Assembly: GCA_903922605.1 (NCBI GenBank)
Contig: CAIXUG010000022.1
Span: 22,371-86,370 of the forward strand
Length of the DNA: 64,000 nucleotides
Reading direction: 5' to 3'
Source of the DNA: an uncultured Verrucomicrobiota bacterium
GTDB taxonomy: Bacteria > Verrucomicrobiota > Verrucomicrobiia > Limisphaerales > UBA9464
Positions 33,287 through 41,843 of the stretch are shown piece after piece. The notes beneath the pieces were generated by a model. The model did not search any database. It was given only the letters and a program-made list of their open reading frames with translations, and was not told the DNA's origin. The first letter of the stretch is position 1, and the number at the start of each line of letters is the position of its first letter. Both the position numbers and the translations under genes were made by a program.

Positions 33287-35695
33287 TCACCTCGCCGAAC
33301 TTAGCTCCGCCGGGTTGCCCTCACCCCGGCGCTGCTGGAAGGGAGCGCTGTGGATCACGCCGGAGAGCAGGGCGCTGAACTTGAGCTGGTTGCCTTCCAT
33401 GGACTTCAAGATCCGCTCGACTGCGGGCTTGTCGTAATACTCAAGGCCACGTCCCAGGGCGTAAGTCAGCATCTTCTCCGCGAGGCAGCGGAGGAAATCG
33501 GGCCGCTTGGCCGTGGCCAGAATCTGGTTGAGCTGCCGGTGGTCAGTGAACTTCTCACCACTCGCCAGTTCCCCGGCGGGTTCGACCGGGTCCTTGCCAT
33601 CCTTGTCCCGGTAGATGCCCACGCCGTCAAAATGCTCAAAGGCGAAGCCGATGGGGTCCATACGGGAATGGCAGCTCGCGCACATGGCGTTCTCCCGGTG
33701 CTGCTCCATCCGTTGGCGGAGGGTGCCCTTGAGGGCCTCACCGGCCTCGAGCGGCGGCACATTCGGCGGCGGCGGCGGCGGCGGGGTGGCGAGCAAGTTT
33801 TCCAGTACCCACTTGCCCCGCTTCACGGGCGAGGTGCGGTTGGGGTTGGAGGTGATGGTGAGGATGCTGCCCTGCGTGAGCAGGCCCTGCCGCTGGGTTC
33901 CCGCGAGCGAGACCTTGCGGAATTCCTCGCCGGCAACCCCGGGCAGGCCGTAGTGCGTGGCCAGCCGCTCATTGACGAAGGTGTAGTCGGCGGTGAGGAA
34001 GTCGGTGACCGGCCGGTCCTGCGCGATGATGTACTCGAAGAATTTCTCCGTCTCCGTTCTCATGTCGCGGCGCAGCTCCTCGCTGAAGTCGGGGTACTTG
34101 TCGTGGTCGGGATCGACGATGGAGAGCATCCGCAGCTGCAGCCACTGGCCGGCGAAATTTTCCGTCAACCCCCGCGCCTTGGGATCGCGCAACATGCGCT
34201 GGACCTGGGCGTCCTGATTCCGGCGGAGCTTGCCGGCATCGGCGAGCGCGAAGAGCTGCGCATCGGGCATCGAGCTCCAGAGGAAGTAGGAGAGGCGCGA
34301 GGCGAGGGCGTATTCGTCGATGTCGCTGACAGCGGTGGCGTTGTTCGGGTCCGGCTGCAGCTCGTTGCGGAACAGGAAATGCGGCGACACCAGCGTGGCG
34401 GTGAGCGCGTGCTTGATTGCGGCGGGGAAATTGTCGCCATTGGCCTTGGCCTCGTAGAAGAGCTTCACCAGACGGTCCGTCTCGGCCTTCGTGACCGGCC
34501 GGCGCCAGGCCTTTTTGGTGAAGTTGGCGATCAGTTCGCGGGCGACCACCCCGTCGTTCAGGCCGTCTGCCTGTTTGGTGAAAATTCGCCGGTGCGACTC
34601 AGGAAGGGGCACCTCGGTACCGAGCGGGCCGGAGATTTCGACGTAATTGCAGTAGAAATTACGGTCCTCAATGACCTTTTCCTTGCGCGGCGCCTTGCCC
34701 TCACGCGGGGTTTCGACGGTTTTGACGTTGTAGAAGTCGTTGAGGAAGGCGACGGCCACCTGCTTCTGGCCGGCGGCGTCGATCTTCACCTCGGTCTCGT
34801 AGGTTTTGGGCTCACTGGCCTTGGCCTTCACATCAAACTGCTGGATGTCCTTGCCCTCGAGCCGCACGGCCATCTTCACCGGGTCGGGGCCGGCCTGCTG
34901 GCCGTAGGCCTTGACCCGCAGGACGTATTTGCCGGGGGCCGGAAACTTGTAGGCGACCGTGAGCTCGCCGTTGGAGGCCAGGCCGCGGATCTCGCCCAGA
35001 TCGGCGCCGCCCTCGAGCTGCTTGGCTTCAAAGTGCCGCAGCGGCGGTGGGCGCGGGCCGCTGACGATGGCCTCGTCCATGATGCGCTCGGCGGCGCGCA
35101 GGTACTTCTCGAAAAGCATGGGCGGCAGCGAGAGCACGTCCCCGATGTTGTCAAAGCCGTAGCCGACGTCGTCCTGCGGGAAGTCATCCGCCGGCTTGAA
35201 GTCCACGCCCACAAGATCCCGTACCGTGTTGTTGTATTCGACCCGGTTGAGCCGGTGCAGGGTCACGCGGCCCGGGTCCGGGTGATCGGGATCGACGGGA
35301 AAGAGGGTCTTCCCGATCCAGGCGGTGATCGTCTCACGCTCGTTCGGGGACGGCTGGGCCTTCTTCTTCTTGGGCGGCATGTCGCCGGTCTCGACGTTGT
35401 GCAGCACGTGCTCCCACGTTTTCCGGTCCTTGAGCACCACGGTCACGTTGGTGAAGGAATCCAAGGCAAGGTCGCCCTTGGTCGCGCCATCCCCGTGGCA
35501 ATCCCAGCAGTACTTGTTCAGCAGGGGCAGGACTTCCTTCTGAAAATGCGCATCCGCCTTGCCCAAGTCCACCTGCGCCGGCCGCAGCGTCGAAGTCCTT
35601 GCGCCGGAACGGGCACGGCCAAAGGCCAGCCACGCCGAAGCGATGACTCCGGCGATCAGGACCGAAAGAATGACGATTTGCCGACGCATGGACAC
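33287..35695 (-). CDS. DUF1587/DUF1592/DUF1588/DUF1585 cytochrome-type protein
   Basis: An 802-residue exported protein of a family largely confined to Planctomycetota and Verrucomicrobiota. An N-terminal membrane/signal segment (IVILSVLIAGVIASAWLAF) is followed by a c-type haem motif CWDCH (63-67). Domain order: DUF1587 (LHRLNRVEYNNTVRDLVG), a beta-sandwich carbohydrate-binding-like insert, DUF1592 with SRLSYFLWSSMPD, DUF1588 with ILTITSNPNRTSPVKRG, CASCHSRMDPIGFAFEHFD (a second CxxCH), and C-terminal DUF1585. Possibly a periplasmic redox enzyme linked to polysaccharide breakdown. Its usual DUF1552 partner is not adjacent. Confidence 0.93.
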   Translation of the reverse strand: MSMRRQIVILSVLIAGVIASAWLAFGRARSGARTSTLRPAQVDLGKADAHFQKEVLPLLNKYCWDCHGDGATKGDLALDSFTNVTVVLKDRKTWEHVLHNVETGDMPPKKKKAQPSPNERETITAWIGKTLFPVDPDHPDPGRVTLHRLNRVEYNNTVRDLVGVDFKPADDFPQDDVGYGFDNIGDVLSLPPMLFEKYLRAAERIMDEAIVSGPRPPPLRHFEAKQLEGGADLGEIRGLASNGELTVAYKFPAPGKYVLRVKAYGQQAGPDPVKMAVRLEGKDIQQFDVKAKASEPKTYETEVKIDAAGQKQVAVAFLNDFYNVKTVETPREGKAPRKEKVIEDRNFYCNYVEISGPLGTEVPLPESHRRIFTKQADGLNDGVVARELIANFTKKAWRRPVTKAETDRLVKLFYEAKANGDNFPAAIKHALTATLVSPHFLFRNELQPDPNNATAVSDIDEYALASRLSYFLWSSMPDAQLFALADAGKLRRNQDAQVQRMLRDPKARGLTENFAGQWLQLRMLSIVDPDHDKYPDFSEELRRDMRTETEKFFEYIIAQDRPVTDFLTADYTFVNERLATHYGLPGVAGEEFRKVSLAGTQRQGLLTQGSILTITSNPNRTSPVKRGKWVLENLLATPPPPPPPNVPPLEAGEALKGTLRQRMEQHRENAMCASCHSRMDPIGFAFEHFDGVGIYRDKDGKDPVEPAGELASGEKFTDHRQLNQILATAKRPDFLRCLAEKMLTYALGRGLEYYDKPAVERILKSMEGNQLKFSALLSGVIHSAPFQQRRGEGNPAELSSAR

Positions 35696-35825
35696 CTAAT
35701 GACGCACGAGCAGCGCGAATTATTGCGGATAATTTCGATCCAAACGGAATCGCGTCAACTTACTCGTGTCCAGCTTCGACCGGGGAGAGGTGCGGGGAAT
35801 TCAGGAAGGGTCGTCCTGCCCGCAA

Positions 35826-38474
35826 TCAGGGCTCTTGCCGCACCCGGAAATAGCGCGCCGCGTCGTTCGCCGGCAGCCACAGGCCGGATTCCGGGAAGTG
35901 CCCCGGCACAGTCTTCAGCACAGCGGAGACGGCTTCGGGCAGGTTTCCTTGCAAGACGTCGAAGGTCGTGGCGTTCAGGCCCGGCCAGCTCAGGCGGACC
36001 TGGCCGTTGGGCGAATGGCTGATCTCCATGGCCAAGGGCGTTTCGTTCCGGGCGGGGTCGCTCCCGCGCATCTGCTCGGTGGCGTTGTTCCAGCCGTCGT
36101 GGTCGGGATCGTCCAGCGGGCCGTAATTTAGTGTGCCGAAGTGGGCGAGTTCCCAGGCGTCATCCAGTCCGTCGGCGTCGGTATCGGTGATGGGGGTGCC
36201 GTGGAGGATGAGTTCGACGGAGTCCACCGAGCCGGTCATGCCGGTGTCCTCATCGGTGATAGCGACCGTCCAGGTGCCGGCGCTGGATTCCCCGAGATGA
36301 TGCACGGTGGAGTAGGTCCACTCACTCTGCACGGCGCTGGTGCTTGCCCCCGGGCGCTGCAGGATGCTGACCGTGCCGGCCGGTGACCGGAGCGTGACCC
36401 GCAGATCGGCCATGCGGGGATGCGACCAGGTGACATGCACCTGCATATGCTCGACGACCAGGGTGTCGGTCACGGCAAACGGGTAGGTCGCCGAGTCCAG
36501 CCCGAGGCTGACGCGGGCCGCAGAATTCGTGGCGAACAGCGCGCGCAGGGCCTCGCCGTCATCGTGGCCGACCAGCACGGCGGGGATTTTCGCGAAGTAG
36601 GTGTCGCGCATGATCATCCGCTCGGTGGTGCCCTGGCTGTTCTCGACGATCGCGAAGGCCGCCCCGGCAGCGGCGGCATTGTTGATCGGCGCTTCGAAGG
36701 TGCTGCTCTGGGTGATCAGGGCGGCCTGGCCATTCAGGTCGGCACTGATAGACGTGGTGGCAAAGCCGACGTCGGTCAGGGGAAGTGATGCGGTGGGGTT
36801 ATCGGGATGCAGCCCGACCGAGCCGCTGGCCGGAATGGTGGCAAGCTCATCGGGAACGCCTGGCCCGCTCACACGGACGCTTAGGGCGTCATCGGGAATG
36901 TCCTGCGGAGTGGCATTGGTGTAGTGCAGTTCCACGGCGGGCGGGCGGTTGCTCCAGTCCCGGGCCAGCCGTACTGCCGCGCCGGCGTCGGGAATGCCAA
37001 AGCCGACGTTGTGGCTCACGAGCAAGCCGGCGCCATTGGTGGTGAGGTCCGGGTCCGCCAGGTCGATGTGACGGGAGGCCAGTACCAGCGCCTGCTGCAC
37101 GTCGCGCCAGCCCAGGTTGGGATTCTCGGCCAGCATGAGCGCCACCACACCCGAAACCAATGGAGCCGAGGCCGACGTGCCGATGAACCCGGTGCTGTCG
37201 AAGGCGTAGTCCCAGGAATTGGGATCGTTCGGATTCTGGGTTCGGTTGGCACCCAGCGAGCCTACGCGGTCGGTGGTCAGGAGGCCGGGCGACGTTGCGT
37301 CCCCGATGTCGCCGCCCATCGCCGCCACGAGCACGCACGCGCCTGGGGTGCTGTAGCTGGACACCCGTCCCGAATTGCGGACCGCTGCAACCGTGATCTG
37401 GTGAGGGTCATTGGCGTAGGCATCCAGATTGGCGTCGCCGACGCCCCGGCCAAAATTGTAGTCCTGCGCGCGGACATTTCCGGCCGAGCGGACGTAGACC
37501 ACTCCGTGCCCATTGCGGCCCTCCGTCACGGCTTGGGCGATGGCGAGCTGTTCGGGCAGGCTGATTTCGAGCACGTCGAAATCGGAGTTGCCCCAGGAAT
37601 GGTTCTGCACCCCCACGGCGTCGGGGCCTTTCAGCTCGAAGCCGAACATGGCGGCCATCCCCGCGTCGTCCGGCGTGTCATCCACGGAATTGAAGATGAG
37701 CCAGCTGGCCAGCCGCGCGGCGGGGGCGACGCCGCTCAGTCCCAGTTTGTTGCCACCCGTGGCCGCGATGAGGCCGGCGACGGCGGTGCCGTGATAGTTG
37801 AAGATGCCATCGTGGGTGCCGTCGTTGGCGCCGGTGAAGAAGTTGTGGTGCGGGCCGGTGGCGTTCGCGATAAGATCAGGATGGGTCACCTCCATGCCGT
37901 CATCGACCAGAGCCACGGTCACGCCGGCCCCGTGTGTGAAGGCCCACGCTCCCCGCACATTGAGATCGGGCGCGATCGAAAGGTAGGGGGCGTTGGTAAG
38001 CGGTGCTTCGAGGTAGGGCTGGCGGGGATAGTAGGGATCGTTTGGCGCGGCCCCATAGGCAAAATGCTTCCGCAGCTGGCGGTGCAGGATCGGCATCGCC
38101 ACCTCGATCCCGGGTACTTTCGCCAGCGCCGCGGCGGCCAGCGCCGCCTGGCGGGGGCTGCCAGCCGAAAGCAGGAAGGTCCGGCTGTCGAAGCGGCGGA
38201 TTGTGGTCAGGCCATGGGCAGTGGCGAGGGCGGCCAGCTGATTCGTGTCCGTGAGGCGCAGGACGAGGCGCGAGGTGATCCGCACCAGCTTGCCGCCACC
38301 CACCGGGCGGGCAAGCAGGTCCGCTGCGACGGCCGAAGCGGACGAGGACTGGCTGATGGGCGGAGATCCCAAGTCGTAAGCCACAGCGTGCGGCGCACGA
38401 AATTCCACCGGCTCGGCCAGTGCCATCCCGAGCACCAGCAACCATGGCAGGCAACGGAGCAGGAAAGACATCAC
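35826..38474 (-). CDS. Secreted kexin/subtilisin-type S8 protease with PA and P domains
   Basis: An 882-residue exported protease with a signal peptide (residues 1-20). The catalytic triad reads Asp191 (ALVDDGMEVTHPDL), His228 (YHGTAVAG) and Ser434 (GTSASAP); the oxyanion Asn is in RSAGNV. A PA-type domain lies around 590-660 (KIPAVLVGHDDGEAL). A proprotein-convertase P domain follows (VHVTWSHPRMADLRVTLRSP, DEDTGMTGSVDSVELILHG), then D-x-D-x-D-G calcium motifs (DTDADGLDDAWELAHFG). It ends in a tail with RYFRVRQEP, similar to two other secreted proteins here. Probably a calcium-dependent extracellular protease. Confidence 0.9.
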   Translation of the reverse strand: MMSFLLRCLPWLLVLGMALAEPVEFRAPHAVAYDLGSPPISQSSSASAVAADLLARPVGGGKLVRITSRLVLRLTDTNQLAALATAHGLTTIRRFDSRTFLLSAGSPRQAALAAAALAKVPGIEVAMPILHRQLRKHFAYGAAPNDPYYPRQPYLEAPLTNAPYLSIAPDLNVRGAWAFTHGAGVTVALVDDGMEVTHPDLIANATGPHHNFFTGANDGTHDGIFNYHGTAVAGLIAATGGNKLGLSGVAPAARLASWLIFNSVDDTPDDAGMAAMFGFELKGPDAVGVQNHSWGNSDFDVLEISLPEQLAIAQAVTEGRNGHGVVYVRSAGNVRAQDYNFGRGVGDANLDAYANDPHQITVAAVRNSGRVSSYSTPGACVLVAAMGGDIGDATSPGLLTTDRVGSLGANRTQNPNDPNSWDYAFDSTGFIGTSASAPLVSGVVALMLAENPNLGWRDVQQALVLASRHIDLADPDLTTNGAGLLVSHNVGFGIPDAGAAVRLARDWSNRPPAVELHYTNATPQDIPDDALSVRVSGPGVPDELATIPASGSVGLHPDNPTASLPLTDVGFATTSISADLNGQAALITQSSTFEAPINNAAAAGAAFAIVENSQGTTERMIMRDTYFAKIPAVLVGHDDGEALRALFATNSAARVSLGLDSATYPFAVTDTLVVEHMQVHVTWSHPRMADLRVTLRSPAGTVSILQRPGASTSAVQSEWTYSTVHHLGESSAGTWTVAITDEDTGMTGSVDSVELILHGTPITDTDADGLDDAWELAHFGTLNYGPLDDPDHDGWNNATEQMRGSDPARNETPLAMEISHSPNGQVRLSWPGLNATTFDVLQGNLPEAVSAVLKTVPGHFPESGLWLPANDAARYFRVRQEP

Positions 38475-38560
38475 GGACCATTCTAACGAAGACCGGTCGC
38501 AGGCGCGAGTGACGTTTACGACTGCCTTCCGAAGGCAGCCTATGGGTTATCCAGTCCGGT

Positions 38561-40162
38561 TCAAATCTTGAGGGCGTCCCAGTCGAGGTCGAAGCGGGCG
38601 AGATACTTGCGCAGGCGGTCGGCGTCGTTGGGGACTTTGCGTTGCGTGCGGGTCACGCCGTAAAGCTGGCGGCCTGCCTCGGATAGCGTGGCGGATTCCC
38701 GGCAGACCTGGACCACGAACGCGAGTTGCTGCCGGTCGAAGAGGTCCAACGCTGCCAACGCCTTCGGTCCCAGCAGGGCGGTGAGGGCGGCCTCCGGATC
38801 GGTCGGATTGATCGGCGTCGCCCACGCGGTCCGTAGCCGGGTCATTTCGCCGTCCAGAATCTCGCGGGTGATCCGGCCGCCGGAACAGAGCGTGGCCATG
38901 CGGGTGACGCACGCATTCAGGTCGCGGAAGTTGGCGCTCCAACGGCTTGCCGGTGAGCGCGCGAAGGCGAGGAACTCCTCCCGGACCTCCCGGCTCAGGG
39001 TCACGCGCCGTGAGGTCTGGCGCGCGTACTGCTCCAGCTCGAAGTCCAGGTTTGGCTCGATGTCCTCGGGGCGCTCGGCGAGGCCGGGCAGCTTGAAGGT
39101 CCAGAGGTTCATTCGGGCGAGCAGATCCTCGCGGAAGCGTCCTTCGCTCACCGCGGTGGCGAGGTTGCGGTTGGTGCCGGCGATGAGCAGGAAATCGCTG
39201 GCCACCTCCCGGTCGCTGCCCAGCGGGAGGAAGCGTTTTTCCTCCAAGGCCCGCAGCAGCATTGCCTGTTCATCAGTGCCGAGTTCGCCAACCTCATCGA
39301 GAAAGAGCAGCCCGCCGTTCGCGCTCCGCAGCAGGCCCGGGCGGTCCTTCATGGCGCCGGTGAAGGCGCCTTTCATGTGGCCGAACAGGGTGGACATTGC
39401 GGAGTCGCCGCGCAGGGTGGCGCAATTCACCTCCACGAAACTGCCGGCGAGCTGGTGCCGCGTCTTTTTCAGCTCATAGATGCGCCGCGCGAGCTGCGAC
39501 TTGCCGGCGCCGGTCGGCCCCATGAGCAGCATGGGCTCCTTGGAGTTGATGGCCACGTACTCGATCTGCTCGATCATCTGGTTGAACCGCGCGTTGCGGG
39601 TCTCGATGCCGGACTTGAGGAACGACACGGCGTCCCGTGCCTCCCGCTGAAACCTGGCGGCGATGCGGTCGTACTTCGACAGGTCGAGGTCAATGATGCT
39701 GTATTTGCCTTCGGCCGACCGTCGCTTGGGGTCGGCCGGCGAGGTCTGCACGAGCCGGGCGGGGAAGTGCCGCGATTCCGTCAGGAGGAACAGGCAGATC
39801 TGCTGCACGTGTGTGCCGGTCGTGATGTGGACCAGGTAATCCTCGGTCTCCGGCCGGAAGGGATATGTCCGGGCAAAATCATGCAGCGCGCCGTAAACCT
39901 GCTCGAAATCCCAGGGGTTGCTGAGATCGTGGGCGGTCAGTTTGACCTCGATGCCGGGAGATACTCGCCCGAGATCGGCCGCCACGCAGCGGGCGACATG
40001 TTCATGCGTAGTCTGATGGATCAGCTCAAACCGGGCGATGGGGAGGTCCGCGTGCTGGCCTAGCGAGACGGTCGGCCGCCATTTCTTCCAGCGTTCCTCG
40101 TGAAAGCCCGAATCCAGCACGCTGCCGAGCAGGCCAATGACGACGGTTTTTCGGTGAGCCAT
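38561..40162 (-). CDS. rtcR: RtcR, sigma-54-dependent activator of RNA repair genes
   Basis: A 533-residue bacterial enhancer-binding protein. The N-terminal regulatory domain (about residues 1-185) is of the RtcR/CARF-like type (VVIGLLGSVLDSG, VHITTGTHVQQICLFLLTES). The AAA+ domain has Walker A GPTGAGKS (215-222), the sigma-54-contacting GAFTGA (265-270) and Walker B LLFLDEVGEL. The C-terminal region is the DNA-binding part (TLSEAGRQLYGVTRTQRKVPNDADRLRKYL). It is transcribed divergently from rtcB-rtcA, as in E. coli. CARF domains bind cyclic oligonucleotides or RNA termini in related systems; the ligand here is unknown. Confidence 0.96.
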   Translation of the reverse strand: MAHRKTVVIGLLGSVLDSGFHEERWKKWRPTVSLGQHADLPIARFELIHQTTHEHVARCVAADLGRVSPGIEVKLTAHDLSNPWDFEQVYGALHDFARTYPFRPETEDYLVHITTGTHVQQICLFLLTESRHFPARLVQTSPADPKRRSAEGKYSIIDLDLSKYDRIAARFQREARDAVSFLKSGIETRNARFNQMIEQIEYVAINSKEPMLLMGPTGAGKSQLARRIYELKKTRHQLAGSFVEVNCATLRGDSAMSTLFGHMKGAFTGAMKDRPGLLRSANGGLLFLDEVGELGTDEQAMLLRALEEKRFLPLGSDREVASDFLLIAGTNRNLATAVSEGRFREDLLARMNLWTFKLPGLAERPEDIEPNLDFELEQYARQTSRRVTLSREVREEFLAFARSPASRWSANFRDLNACVTRMATLCSGGRITREILDGEMTRLRTAWATPINPTDPEAALTALLGPKALAALDLFDRQQLAFVVQVCRESATLSEAGRQLYGVTRTQRKVPNDADRLRKYLARFDLDWDALKI

Positions 40163-40178
40163 AAAAGATAGCGGATAT

Positions 40179-40202
40179 GCGCTTAAGTTAGCTTATAGGC
40201 GC
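40179..40202. promoter_or_regulatory. Candidate RtcR operator (imperfect dyad)
   Basis: The segment GCGCTTAAGTTAGCTTATAG continues to GCGC at 40202. It contains the dyad TAAG-ttag-CTTA (40184-40195) inside flanking GCGC boxes (40179-40182 and 40199-40202), also a near direct repeat GCGCTT. It lies 17 bp upstream of the rtcR start and about 115 bp upstream of the rtcB -24 element, a suitable place for an enhancer-binding protein. No comparison sites are available here, so the assignment is inference. Confidence 0.35.
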
Positions 40203-40314
40203 TTGTCTGCTTTCACAATGGCAATCGGGATTTACGACTCTAAGCCTCGTTAATCGTGTGTAAGTGATTGATTGAAAATAAATTGAAAGAATTGTCTGAA
40301 ACCCAGAGCGGCGG

Positions 40315-40330
40315 TTGGCACGACCGTTGC
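40315..40330 (+). promoter_or_regulatory. Sigma-54 promoter of rtcB-rtcA
   Basis: TTGGCACGACCGTTGC matches the consensus YTGGCACG-N4-TTGC at every defined position, with GG (40317-40318) and GC (40329-40330) 10 bp apart. Together with the divergent rtcR gene this is strong evidence for RtcR/sigma-54 control. The predicted transcription start, about 12 nt after GC, falls at 40341-40344, essentially on the GTG start codon of rtcB. Confidence 0.9.
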
Positions 40331-40343
40331 GTTAACAATCATT

Positions 40344-41738
40344 GTGAACACACAAGATCTTACCAAGTTAGGCGTGCCTGCGGGTGCGCCGATCCAGTGC
40401 GCTTTCGATTTCATCCGGGCCTATGTGGAAGGCGGATTTGATCCGACGAAGCTGCCCGACGAGGTCGCGGCGGTCGTCGGTGCGCCGGCGGCTTACCTCG
40501 ATGATGCGCTGCGCGGTGAGCTGGCCAAGTCGCTGACTTATCGTGGACCTGCCATCCGGGATACGCCGGTCCCTTGGCGGCAGTGGGGTGAAGGCTTGGA
40601 ATCCGAGGCTCTCAACCAGATGCGTCGGGCTTGCCACCTGCCTGTGGCGGTGGCGGGTGCGCTCATGCCCGACGCACACGTCGGCTATGGCCTGCCGATT
40701 GGCGGGGTGCTCGCGACGGACAACGCCGTGATTCCCTATGCGGTCGGCGTCGATATCGCCTGCCGCATGAAACTGACCGTGCTGGACCTGCCCCTGGCTG
40801 ATCTGGGAGCGCGTCGTGATGCCTTGGTCAAGGCCATCGAGACCGAGACGCGGTTCGGGATCGGCGCGAAGTTCAAGCAGCGTCGTGCGCATGCCGTCAT
40901 GGATGCCGACTGGTCGGTGAGCCCGGTGACGCGGCAGAACAAGGAGCGCGCCTGGTCGCAGCTCGGGACCAGCGGTAGCGGCAACCATTTCGTCGAGTTC
41001 GGCGTGTTCACCAACGAGCAGGCGGTCCAAGGACTGCCGGCCGGTGAATATGTGGCGCTGCTCAGCCATAGCGGAAGCCGCGGAACCGGGGCGGCCGTGT
41101 GTGACCATTACAGCAAGCTGGCGATGGCGAAGCATCCGGGACTGCCGCAGGAGTACCGCCGGCTCGCCTGGCTGTCGCTGGATTCGGCCGAAGGTCAGGA
41201 ATACTGGGCGGCGATGGAGCTGATGGGCCGCTACGCGGCGGCCAATCACGCGATGATCCATCAGCATATCGCCCGGCATCTGGGCCTGCAGGTCCTGCTC
41301 GATGTGGAGAACCACCATAACTTTGCGTGGAAAGAGCGGCACGTGATCGACGGTGCCGAGCGCGAAGTGGTGGTGCATCGCAAGGGTGCGACGCCGGCCG
41401 GAGCCGGAGTCATGGGAATCATTCCCGGCTCCATGGCCACGCCCGGGTATCTCGTGCGCGGCAAGGGGCAGGCGGAGTCGTTGCAGTCGGCCTCGCATGG
41501 GGCTGGGCGGGCGATGAGCCGCACGAAGGCCATGGCGACCTTCGGTTGGGATCAGGTGAAGCCGGTCCTGCAGGAGCGCGGCGTGGAGCTGATCTCGGCC
41601 GGACTGGACGAGGTGCCGGGTGTGTACAAGGACATCCACCAGGTGATGGCCGCGCAGGCGGATCTGGTGGAGGTGCTCGGGCGCTTCGACCCGAAGCTGG
41701 TCAAGATGGCTCCGCACGGGGAGCGGCCGGAGGATTGA
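40344..41738 (+). CDS. rtcB: RNA-splicing ligase RtcB
   Basis: A 464-residue GTP- and manganese-dependent RNA ligase joining 2',3'-cyclic phosphate or 3'-phosphate to 5'-OH ends. The start MNTQDLTKLGVPAG fits the family N terminus. Metal and active-site signatures: MPDAHVGYGLPIGG, VGVDIACRM (Cys140), GTSGSGNHFVEFG, SHSGSRGTG, ENHHNFAW, RKGATPAGAG and SHGAGR, whose His385 is the residue guanylylated in known RtcB proteins. VGVDIACRM replaces the more common VGVDIGCGM, as in one RtcB subfamily. It starts with GTG directly after the sigma-54 promoter. First gene of the rtcB-rtcA pair. Confidence 0.96.
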   Translation: MNTQDLTKLGVPAGAPIQCAFDFIRAYVEGGFDPTKLPDEVAAVVGAPAAYLDDALRGELAKSLTYRGPAIRDTPVPWRQWGEGLESEALNQMRRACHLPVAVAGALMPDAHVGYGLPIGGVLATDNAVIPYAVGVDIACRMKLTVLDLPLADLGARRDALVKAIETETRFGIGAKFKQRRAHAVMDADWSVSPVTRQNKERAWSQLGTSGSGNHFVEFGVFTNEQAVQGLPAGEYVALLSHSGSRGTGAAVCDHYSKLAMAKHPGLPQEYRRLAWLSLDSAEGQEYWAAMELMGRYAAANHAMIHQHIARHLGLQVLLDVENHHNFAWKERHVIDGAEREVVVHRKGATPAGAGVMGIIPGSMATPGYLVRGKGQAESLQSASHGAGRAMSRTKAMATFGWDQVKPVLQERGVELISAGLDEVPGVYKDIHQVMAAQADLVEVLGRFDPKLVKMAPHGERPED

Positions 41739-41747
41739 GAGGAAATG

Positions 41748-41787
41748 GGGAACGCGGTGAGGACGGTTTGGCCGCCGCCGCGTTCCC
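41748..41787 (+). promoter_or_regulatory. Perfect 10-bp hairpin between rtcB and rtcA
   Basis: GGGAACGCGG (41748-41757) pairs perfectly with CCGCGTTCCC (41778-41787) around a 20-nt loop. It starts 9 nt after the rtcB stop. Only TTT follows before a purine-rich stretch, so it is a poor intrinsic terminator. It could attenuate, protect the rtcB 3' end or mark a processing site. The next 50 bases (about 41796-41840) are a low-complexity GATGAT/GGATTAAG array. Confidence 0.6.
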
Positions 41788-41843
41788 TTTGGAGGGGGTA
41801 AGATGATGATGATGAGGATTAAGATGATGAGGGGAAAATTAGA

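Noticed and set aside
33350..36022. 890-codon plus-strand open frame
   Set aside because: It is antisense to the well-supported DUF1592 gene and has no recognisable domains; long antisense frames are common at this base composition.
36924..38486. 520-codon plus-strand open frame
   Set aside because: It is antisense to the S8 protease gene, whose catalytic triad and domains are intact.
38561..40162. CARF-type N terminus of RtcR as a sign of a type III CRISPR-linked defence system
   Set aside because: The domain order, GAFTGA motif and divergent rtcB-rtcA genes identify the known RNA-repair regulator; no CRISPR genes are present.
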